This document shows positions 35,430-45,700 of a stretch of DNA of 64,000 bases, piece by piece. Below the pieces are notes generated by a model. The model saw only the letters and a list, made by a program, of their open reading frames with translations. It was not told the origin of the DNA and did no database searches. The position numbers and the translations under genes are program-made. Each line of letters opens with the position of its first letter. The stretch's first letter is position 1. The stretch covers positions 282,560 to 346,559 of the forward strand of contig JAEHOE010000136.1 in NCBI GenBank assembly GCA_016858145.1. Direction: 5' to 3'. The DNA is from Edaphochlamys debaryana (taxonomy: Eukaryota > Chlorophyta > Chlorophyceae > Chlamydomonadales).

Positions 35430-36327
35430 TTACTGGACGTCGGCGTCACCTGCGAGGCATGGTGCCGCAGGGTGAGAGGGGGCGAGCGTGGGCGTCAGGC
35501 AGCGTGGCCTTGGCCGGGTGCCCGGGGGCACGAGGTGCACGCCCTTGCAACGTCTCAACCGGCGGTTGCACGGCACGCGCGGCGCAGGCCGGGGTCGGGT
35601 TGGGCCGCTGGGGCTGAAGGCAGCCCGCCGCTCAACCAAGCTCACCGGTGGTGAGGAACCACTCGCGGATGGCGTCGTAGTTCGCCAAGATGGCGTACGC
35701 GAGGGACTCCCCGCAGACGCTGTACCTGCTGCACATGAACTGTGCGCCCTTGACACTGACGTCCAGGGCGGCGAGCACGATGGGGTCGACGGGCTGAGTC
35801 GCCTCGTCGCGGCGGAGGGGGGGCATGGTCAGGCCATCTTGGCGTGCAATGGCCGACATGCTCACAACTCGTGCCAGCTCGTTGATCGCCTCTACCTCCG
35901 TGAGCTGCATGTAGTCTAATGATGGCTGCGTGCGCGCCAGTACCGTCTTTGCGAGGCGGTAAGCCACCTTCTGGACATGCTCCCGGGCCAAAACCGCTAC
36001 AACCCCCTCCACGTTCGCGAGCTCCTGTTGGAGACTTTGGAGCCGCTGATGGAGACTTTGGTGCTTGTCCTTCCTCTCATTAACCTCCGCAGGTTCCTGC
36101 TGGAAATGCGACTGCTCCGGGCGGACCTGAACTGCTGCCGCGACCTGCTGCTCAGCCTCCGCAGCCTGCTTCTCAAGCTGCTGAGGCGTTAAGCATTCCC
36201 GCTGGATCGCGTCGGGCTGTCCAGGCTCCTTGTGGAGGTGGCAAAACCGGGGCCAGCGTGAAGACGCTCCGCGTGTGGTGCTCCGCGGACATAGTCGGCG
36301 CGGTAATTGGAACTTAGCCGACAGCAT
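35430..36327 (-). CDS. Small coiled-coil protein of unknown function, copy B (intact)
   Basis: Two exons on the minus strand, 36327-35646 and 35449-35430, joined GT-AG; 233 residues. The last exon adds only GDADVQ. Residues ~40-110 are Gln/Glu/Ala-rich coiled coil (PQQLEKQAAEAEQQVAAAVQ, then HQRLQSLQQELANVEG). A helical core follows (EVEAINELARVVSMSAIARQ) and a C-terminal block with two cysteines (KGAQFMCSRYSVCGESLAYA, then ILANYDAIREWFLTT). The proposed ATG lies only 5 bases after the minus-strand TGTAA that probably ends FIG4, so the true start may differ; the first ~35 residues look weakly coding. The AINELA.VV motif also occurs in the ORF1-like reading at 33849-34857, suggesting a shared, possibly mobile-element, ancestry. 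No function is assigned. Confidence 0.5.
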
Positions 36328-36331
36328 TTCG

Positions 36332-36336
36332 TTACA
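36332..36336 (-). terminator. TGTAA polyadenylation signal of the FIG4-like gene
   Basis: TTACA on the plus strand, 373 bases downstream of the FIG4 stop. First such signal in the correct strand. Confidence 0.6.
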
Positions 36337-36708
36337 GGTTTATGTCGAGGAGCAGGACGGTGTGTGCCACTGAACTTTAGCCAACAGGCCCCCGCACCGC
36401 CGCCTGCTCCCCCGCGCTCCCCCACCTAACGAGGCACAACTTGAGCCGGAACTTGCCCCCATACCGCTCCGTGTAGTGCTAGATAGCCCTGTTGCTAGTG
36501 CACTGTATGGAGGCTATGCCCCCCGGCCCCCATACCGCCTTCCCCATCCCCCCGGCCCACCCCATCCCGGCCCAGAGCACCTCAGGCAAATCCTCACGAC
36601 AGCCCCTTGCTTCCATACTAGACCCAGTTCAAGTCAGAATTCCCTGGGGGTCATGGAAGAGTCGTGATTTCCCTTAAGTCACCTCATCTAGCTGCATGAC
36701 GTCACCCG

Positions 36709-39700
36709 CTACCTGCCCTCGATGTAGCAGTAGCTGCCGTACACATCCAGCTCCCGCCGCCGCTCCTCGCCCGCCAGGCCGTACGGCTCCGGCAGGGCCG
36801 CCAGGAACTCCCCGAACTTGGCCCTCGCGTGGGCGTTGGCCACGTCATAGTGCAGGAAGGCCGTGGCCTCGACCTAGGGGGGTGGGTGGCGGGGGGTACA
36901 GCGTGTGTGTTTTGGGACGCGTGGGCGTGGGCGTGCAAGGGGTGGCGCACACTTCAGGTGCCGGTCTGGACGCCAACACAGGAGCGCAGTGCGCCGAACC
37001 AAGGGGGTGCAGCGGCGCGGGTTGACCAGGTGCCGCAACCCGCCAAGACGGCCTGTCCCCCCCTCGGTCCCCTGCGCAGCCCCGGCCCGCACGTGCCTGC
37101 TGCTTCTGCTGCAGGAGGCCGTAGGGCGGCGGCACGTAGGGCACGGAGGGCGAGGGTGCGTGGGGGCCGGGCGACGGCGCCACCGCCTCCGCCCGCACCC
37201 CCTCCTCCCCCGGCCCCTCCTCCTCTCCTGCTTCCGCCGCCTTGGGCGGCTGCACCTGCGCCCTCGGCTCCCTCGCCGCTGCCGCCGCCTGTGCCTCCCG
37301 GGCCGCGCGCAGGCGGCTGGGGTGGGGCTCGTAGGGCCTGGGCGTGTAGCTGGGCCTGGGCTCCAGGCCCCACCAGGGCTGCAGCTCCCAGTTGAGGCCC
37401 AGGTCCTCCGGGCCCAGGCCCAGCAGGTCCGACACCTCCAGGCCCGCGGTCAGCAGCTTGCTGGGGTTGGAGGAGGGGGGTGGGGGGTGGGGGGTGGGGG
37501 CCGAAGGGCCGAGGGAAGAGGTGCTGGATGAGGCGGTAGGCTGGACTGAGACGGATTGGGCAGATCGAACGCGCAGAAGACCTGAACAGCGAACACTGCT
37601 ATCATAATGCCCGCCTCAGGATACCCTGCCTGCCGCCCACAAAGCTCTCCCGAGGCGCACGTGGGTCCCGCCACCCCCCTCCCTAGCGCTCACCGCTGCC
37701 GCTCCTCCTCGCGTGACCGCGCCGCCGCCTCAGCCGCCGCCCTCCGCTGCGCCGCGGGGCCCAGGCCCTGCAGCAAACACACGTTGGGTCGGACACAAGG
37801 AGCCGCTCAGCAAGGGCCGTAGCGACCATGTTGGAAGGCAGGAAGCCATCAGCAAAACCCGCCGTGCTCGTCCCTGACCACACGCGGTAGCGGCAGCGCG
37901 GGTCGGTCGCATGGTACATGGCACCGCCTGCGCTCTGCCCCCCCTGAAGCTACCAGAACGAAAGTGTTCCCGAACTTGTTAAATAGAAGTCCCCGACATT
38001 CGCCGACACCCCCGAACCGGGTGGCTGCCGTCCTGACCTGCAGGTCCGCCATGGCCCCCCTGCCGCCCGGCGCGGGGGGCCCCGCCACCTCTATGAAGTC
38101 GTTGAGCACGGGGATGGCGGCGGGGGGGCCGGGGGCGGGGCCGGGGGGCTGGGGAGGGGGGGCAGGGCCGGGAGGGGGGGTGGAAGGGGGGGGCAGGTGC
38201 AGGAGGTGAGTCGCTGGGACTCGGCCAAGCGTTGAAGGGCGACAGCCTTAGCACCACAGCCCAGCCTCAGCTCCTGCCCCCAGGCCCCGTGTGGCGCTGC
38301 CGCGTACCTGCTTGCCCGCCGGCTGCGCACCGCCCCTCGGCCGAATGAGCCCCAGCACGCCCCCGCCCTTGGCGCTGCCGCCGGTGCCCTCCGCCGCCGC
38401 CGCCGCCGCCGCGTCGGCGGCGTCGCCGACCGAGTAGTAGTACACGCCGTCCTCGTCATCGCCGTCAGTGCCGCCGCCGCCGCCGTTAGTAAGGGTGAGG
38501 CTGATGACGCGGCCGGCGGCGGAGGCGGCGGCGCCGCCGGCGCCGCCGACGTTGCCGTCGCCGTCACCCAGGCGCGGGATCGTGTCGGCGACGGTACGGC
38601 AGGCGGATCCGCCGTGATCCAGCATGTGCTCGTCCGTGTGATCCAGATCCACCATGGCGTCCAGGAGCTGGCCCAGGTTGCGGGATGCCGTACGCCCCGC
38701 GCCGCTGGGGGCGTCACAAGATTGATTAGCAGGGCGGTTTGGGGCGTGAGGTGGGAGGCTGGGAGGTTGGTGGAGGGTGAGAGCTTGGGAACCCCACAGA
38801 CAGCCGTCAGCGCGTTCGAATGCCCCGGTTGCCCCGGTTGCCATCTCCCCATCGCTCCTCAATTCATGGCCAAACCGTTCGTGTGATCCCACCTGTACAG
38901 CCCCGTACCGCCGTACGCCCCGTCCCAGGTGACGTCAGGCGAGCCGGGCGCCGGCGCTGCACCCGACTGCGACGTTAGCTGTGCAACGGCTTGACCACTC
39001 TCCGACATGACTAAGGTCGGGCCGGCGGCGCCGCCGCCCTCGCTGGTGACGCCGCCGGCTGGCGCGATGCCCTGCGCGGGGGCCCAGCCGGGTCCGGTCC
39101 AGTCAGGGGAAGACGACCCAAGCCGCGCCCGCCTCCCCCTCCCTCAGGCCTTTCCCTTTTGATGCGTCCTTCCAGCCCAACACCCGACCGTCCCTTTACT
39201 TCACGCTTCAGCCCACCCCGCTGTGCATCTTTACGACTCCACCCCGCTTGCCCAGGAGCGCCGCCATGGCCCAGACCCCAGCCCTGCCCCCAACCTGCGT
39301 GGTCGTTCGCCGCAGGGTGCTGCCGCCCACGCCCCCGGCCCCGGCCCCGCCCCCTGCGCTGAGGGCGTTGCCGCCGTGGCGGGAGGGCTCGGGGGTGGGC
39401 GCGATGGAGCTGAGGCCCGAGGGGGGCAGCGCGGGGCGGGAGGTGGGGGAGGCGGGGCCGGAGGGCGTGGGCGGCAGGCGGGCTGAGGTGGCGCGGTTGA
39501 GGGGCGCGGGCCTGCGGGTGCGTGGGGGTGGCGTGGGGGTGGAGGTGGGGGGGGCACAAAGGGGTAATTGGGCCGGCAAAGGACTGGTCGAGGTTTGAGT
39601 GTACTCTTGGGGACACACCCGCCAGCCCCAACCGAAGAGGCACCGCACCGTGCCACCCCGTGACATCTGAAGAAGGGCCCCACCATGTTGTCTCCACCCC

Positions 39701-42700
39701 GGCACCCCGCAGACACGGCATCCCCCGCAGCAAGACACGCCCCTCCCCCCACACTCCGAACCTGGCACTCGCCTGGGCGCGTCGTCCAGTCGGTAGTTGG
39801 CCCGGGCGTGCGCCGCCGCGCCCGCCTCCCCCGCCCCCGGGCCCTTGGGCCAGAAGAAGGAGAAGGCCGACTGCACCGCCGCCCAGGTGAGGCGGCCCTG
39901 GCGGTCCTCCTCGTTGTGCAGCCGGATGGGCCACACCTGGGGCGGTGTTGGGGGGCAGGAGGGTAGGGGGACGGCGGGGTAACGAAAGGGGCGTGTTAGG
40001 AGCACCACCCCCACAATGTACAAATCGAAGTGCACGGCCGGCGGCGATGCACCCGCCCTGCCGTGACGGTTCCAGCCTCTGGCCGTCTGGGACCCGGGGG
40101 CCCCGAGCCCATCACGACCTGCCCTACCCAGGGAAAGCCCGGGACCCCGAGACCGGGCCAACCTGTCCTGCCCGTGCGGCTACCGGCCTCACCCTCCCCA
40201 CCCTCCCCATGCATCCACGCCATGCCCACTTCCCTAGCATCCCTGCCCGTCCCCTCCCCACCTGGTTGATGGGGCGGGACAGCGCCGAGTCGAACGACAG
40301 CAACAGCTGAGCCGCGGTCTTGGGGCCGCCGCCGCCGCCGGGGGCCGCGCCGGCGACGCCCGCCGCCGCCGCGCGCGCCGCCGCGCCGGCGCCGCCGGGC
40401 GCCAGCACCGCCGACACCACCCTCTCGAACAGGCCCACGCCGCCGCCGCCGCCGCCGCCAGCGCCGCCGCCGCCGGCCCGGCTGCCGCTGGGGCCGGAGA
40501 AGGAGGGGAGCAGGCTGGCGAGGAAGCCGCCGGAAGAAGGCGCGCGGTGGAAGGGGATGGCGGAAGACGAAGCGGCGGCGTAGGCGACGGCGGCGGCGGT
40601 GGAGGCCGCGGCGGCGGCGTCGGCGGCGCCGCCGGGCGGGCCGGCGTGGTACGGGCGAGTGGAGCCGGCGCCGTCATCATCGTCGGAAGACGAAAGGTCG
40701 AGCGGCGGCGGCCGTTCGCCTGGCAGGCTCAGGAAACCCGGCGGGTTTCCTGGGCCGCCTGACTCGGACAAGCCGCCGCCGCCGTCGCCGCTGCGGTCGC
40801 TCGGGTGGCGGCGGAACGGCACGGAGATGGTGGCGGCCAGCGGCGGCGGCGGCCAGGCCTCCCCGCCCGCCGCCGTCGGCGTCACGTCGCCCTCCTCCGC
40901 CACCGCCGCCGCCGCCATCGCCGCCGACGGCGCCCGGTCTATCGCAGAGTGCGACGTCGGCAGCTGAGGCTGCGCCGCCACCGCCGCCGCGCCGCCAAAG
41001 CCGCTGCCGCGCATCCCGCCGCCCTGTACCGCGCCGCTTGCGCTCGTACCGGCGCCGCTGGCGGCGGCGGCGGCGGCTGTCAGGGGCAGCGGCGGCGCCC
41101 GCTGGGTGGTCTCTGAGTGGAGGTACTGGTCCGTGTCGAGCTGCCACAGGTGGGGCTGGCCGGGCTGAGGGGGAGAGGGGGGAGGGGGAGGGGGAGGGGA
41201 GGGGGAGATGCGGGGGGGGGGGGTTACGGCGTCAAAGCGCTTGGCAAGAAGCAACGGCGGCAATGGCAGCGCTCGTTGTTGCGTTCTAGCCTCCCAACAG
41301 ACGGCCGCGCTCCACTGTTGCTGTCACTGCCTCTGCGCCCCACCCGCGCCAGGCCCACGACGGGCCCTACCCCGCCCTGCCCAGGCCCAGCCCGGGCCCA
41401 CCCGCGGCACGAAGTTCCCCAGGAAGAGGTTGATGGCGTCCTGCTTCTCTGCGTCCGTGTAGGTGTTGGAGTAGAGCCGCCTGGGGGGGGGGGGCGTGGG
41501 GGCAGGGGTTCAGCAGGATGGGCGGGATGGGCGGGATGGGAGGACGGAATGGTGCGGAAAGTTGTGACGGAGGGGTGCCTTGCGCGAGCGCGGAGGGGGG
41601 CCGTGGCCGCCGGGAGGCTTGGAAAGAACTAGCTGAGTGCTGGCCAGAGGTAAATGCTGCCATGCCGCTCGTGTGTGATCGCACCGCTCGCCACGGCACC
41701 CCACCAACTCCCCTCTCCCTCCTCCCCCCCTCCCCACCCTCCTCCCTCCCCATGCTCGCCTGATGGACGTGAGCATGTCCTTGCTCTGCGTGGTGGCCTC
41801 CCACTCGCCCTTCTTGCGCTGGAAGAACACGGTGTGCGCCTCGGAGCCGCCGTACTGCAGGCTGGGGGGGAGAGAATTGGGGGGGGGGGGGTTTGGGTTG
41901 AGTGTGGGCGGTTGGGCGCTTGGGCGGTGGGCGAGGGGGAACCGGCGTTTGGGCGAGGGTGGATGGATAGTTTGGTGGGGTGGGTTGCCCTCATCCTTTT
42001 CTTCTTCTGGATCGCGCCGACGCCAGGGAATCCTTGCGGAAAGGGGGAGAAAGGGGCTTGGGGAGAGTAAGGAGAGTGGGGAGGGGGGAAGAGGGTGTGT
42101 GCGCGGTTGCTGGTGGGGTGGGGCGCCCTTGCGCTTCCCTACACCCTCGCTACCATACGTATCTCGCAAGCCACGCTTAATGGCGCAGGCGACGAGACCC
42201 CCCTCAGTGTCAACCACCCCCTCTGTTCACCCCCCTCCCCTGCCCTCCGTTCTCTCTTTCTCAGTCTCTCTAATCTGAGTGACCCGAACGCAATCCCGCT
42301 CAGGCCAAATACCCCCGTTCCCAAGTCTCCCCTTCCAACACGCACGCACCCACCCACCTCCATCCCAACACCCCCACCCCACACGCACCCACCCACCCAC
42401 CTACTACCAACCCATGCTCGCAAGAAAAACCCTTATTTACAGTTTGCCTTCGGCCTGGTCGCGTCCCTGGCCACTTTCCCCGGTCGCCGGTCGCCGACTC
42501 ATCTCCTCTCACTCTCCCTTCCTGACACCCCCCACCCCTTGCCCCTCCCCTCCCCCGTCCCCCCCCACCTGATCACGTGCCCCATTGCCTCGTACAGCGC
42601 CATGAGTGTGAAGGCCGCGCTGCTGTCCGCGTCCACCTCCCTCAGGTCGTGCAGCCCCAGCTTGAACAGCTGCCGCCCGAAGGCGACCAGGCCGAAGGCA

Positions 42701-45700
42701 AACTGGGGTTGGTTGGGTGGGTGGGGGTGTTGGGATGGAGGTGGGTGGGTGGGTGGGTGCGTGTTGGGAGGGGACACATGGGAATGGGGGGCGCGTGGGC
42801 TGAGCGGGATTGCGTTCGGGTCACTTCAGCTGGAGACAACCCGACCACACCCTCGGCCAGGGCGTGGGTGCAGTCACGAGAGGGTATCGGGGCGAGGGCA
42901 CCGGACCGCACTGTAGGAAGGAAGGACACGTCCGTACCTGCGCCACGTTGGTACGGTCGAGGCAGTCGATGCAGTTGGTACGGAGCGCGCCCGTCTGCCA
43001 CTGCACGCCGTACACGGCGGCGGCGGCGTTGGCGGCGGCGCTGGCGGCGGCGGCGGCGGCGACGGAGGCGCGGGACGCCTGGAAGCTGGAGCGGCCGCTG
43101 CCGCCGCCGCCGCCACCGCCGCCGCCGGAGCTGTGCCTCGGTAGCGCTCGCTGGGAGGTGCGGAGGTGGGAGTGGGAGTGGGCGAGGGGGTGGAGGTAAT
43201 GGTTGTTGGTGTGGCCGTGGCTGGGGTGGTAGCCTGCGAGCGTCGAGTTGGGCGAGCGCACGCCGCCGCCGCCGGAGCTGCCGCCGCCCGCGGCCCGCTC
43301 CGCCGCCGCCGTCACGGCGGCGCGGATGACGGCGGTGGCGCTGCCAGGCTGTACGGCACTGCCGTCGCAGTCTGCCAGGGTGGGGAAGGCGGCGTCGACG
43401 GCGGCGGCCTCGGCCCTGGCGGCGGCCGCTGCCGCCGCCGCCGCCGTCGCCACCGACGTGGCGGCGCTGTTGCGCGCGTGCACGGCGGCGGCGGCGGCCT
43501 CCGCCGCCGCCGCCAGGTGCATGCTCGACCCCACCTCCCCCGCCGACCGCATCAATCCCACCCTCCCCTTCCCCCTCGCGGCTCCCACCAACCCCGGCGA
43601 CATCCCTCCGGCACCGCTGGCGCCGGCGGCGGCAGCAGCCGCCGCCGCGGCGGCGCTGCCGGCGCCCGCCAGCGCCCGCCGCGCCACCGGCGCCGCCGGG
43701 TTGTGTACGAACAGGCCCGTCATGTCGAGGGCGAGGCGGGTGATGGCCAGCAGCTCCCCCAGCAGGTTGGCACCGGACTGCTTGGCGTGCTTGGAGAAGT
43801 CCCAGGGACTGTGGGGCGGGGCGAGGGGGTGCACGTGCGGGGTGCATGTGTCAGCCAGGAAACCGTGTGTTTCGGGGAGCCGGGTGGGGAGCCGGGTGGG
43901 CATTCAGAGGCTGCTTGGAGACGTCCCGTGGAGAAGTCCCGAGGGCTGAGGAGGGGGAAGGGGTGTGCAGGGGTGTGCAGGGGTTGGGGTAGGTAGCAGT
44001 CTTTCACCGCCATTCCCCCGGCCTCTCGACCCTCACTCCAACCGCGCCCCACCCTCGCAAGTCTAGGTCGGCTGACAAACGCTTGTGCCCAGGACCCCCA
44101 CCCCCAATCTCACCCCACCTATCCCCCCCTCCCCCTCCCCTGTCCCCCCCCCAGTGCCCCACATGTACACGATGTGTGGCCGCCCCCGCCCCCGCGCCGC
44201 GTTCAGCTGCGCTATGGCCGCCGCCAGCTCCCGCCGCAGCAGGGTCTCGCGGGGGCGGCGCTCCTTGGACTTGAGCAGGTTGAGGGTCACCTGGGGGGGG
44301 TGGGGTGCGGAGGCGGCGGTTAGGAGAGGGCAATGCGGCTTTCCCCTTCCCCCGTTCCGCTTGCTAGCCCCCACTGCCCGGTCTCTTCTCCCTTGCCCCG
44401 TCCCTGGTGAAAACAGTGTCGCGTTGACCCTCACTTGAGTGCGCCACCGGCCCCCCATCCTGCCCCCCTCTCCGGGTCCGGGTTCCAGGGCCTCCCCGCC
44501 AAGTTCAACCCCCCCCATGTGCCGTACTACCCCATTGCCATTCCCCCCCGTGCCGTACCACGGGTGCGCCGTACCGAGCCTCCAGGTCCTCAAAGTGGGC
44601 CTGAGTCACCTGAGGGGGGGGGAGGGTCAGGGGCATGGGGGGTGGGGCGGTGTGTGTATGGAGCGGATGGGAGCAAGGGCGGGGGCTCTTGGGGCACGGG
44701 TCTCAGCCGGGCACGCCGCCCACGTGGCCCCCCTGCCGTACTGTCGTACCTCGTACAGCGGATCGAACTGCTGCAGCAGGATCTCGGGCTTGGGGCTGAG
44801 CGCCGAGAGCTGCTGCGACCAGAACAGGGGCACGGAGCCGCGGACCTGGAGGGGGAGGGAGGGTGGAGGGTATGGAGGGAGAGAGGGGGACAACGGGGAG
44901 GAGTGAGGTAAGGGCGAGGTGGGGAAGGACACGGTAGTCAAGATGAGATGCCCTCTGGTGGTGCGGCTGGCGTGGCTCCCCTCCCTCCAACCCATCAGCC
45001 CCCCCCCCCACCTGCACCACGCTGGACAGCAGGGGCGTGCGTGTGCGGTAGTCCATGCCCGCGTCCACAACCTGGGGGGGGGGGGAGGAGGGATGGGGCA
45101 TCTGAAAGCGGGGGCGAGGCCCGAGGCCGCCTCCAAACGCCACTCATGCCAAACATACAAACCCTCCGGCTGCCCCGCTGCACTCGCTTGCCCCCGGTGC
45201 CAACCAGCTTACCTCAACCCCCGCCCTCCCCTCGACTACCGGCACCACCCCCACCCCCACCCCCACCCCCACCCCCACCCCACCAGGCGCCACCCACCTG
45301 CTCCGTCTCCACCTCGTTGGCCACCTTGCCCCCGTCGTTGATGCCCCGCTTGCGGAACCGCGTGCCGGCGAAGTGCCGCGAGCGCCGGGCGATGAGCGTT
45401 AGCGTCAGGGGGCGGCCGTAGACTGGCGCAAAGGGGGAGGGCGGCAGGGGGACGGGAGGTGGGGGGGAGTGGGGCCCGAGTCGACCGGGCATGCAGCAGG
45501 CTGGGCTGGTCTCCCTGCCTTGCATCTTGCCGTCGTTGCGAGACCGACGGGTCCGCCGGTACAATCTTGCCGGCGCATTCTCAGGAGCTCCTAGTTGCCC
45601 CCGCCCCCCCGCCCCCCGGCTCCTCACTCGACAGCCTCCGCTGCTCCCAGAAGCCGTGGATGAGGGGCACCGTCCAGCGCTCGTTGCCGCCCAGGGCCCG

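Larger units (their letters stand above)
35110..36843. repeat. Segmental duplication, copy B (intact side)
   Basis: Same content and order as 30160-31901, but with an uninterrupted coiled-coil gene and joined to the complete FIG4-like gene. Copy B is therefore the likely parent. Confidence 0.85.

Noticed and set aside
37096..37160. GT donor (TAC|GTGCCG) as an alternative end of FIG4 exon 24
   Set aside because: It is in phase and cannot be excluded, but GTGCCG is a weak donor and CAG|GCACGT matches the exon-side and +5/+6 consensus better. Recorded as the main uncertainty for intron 24.
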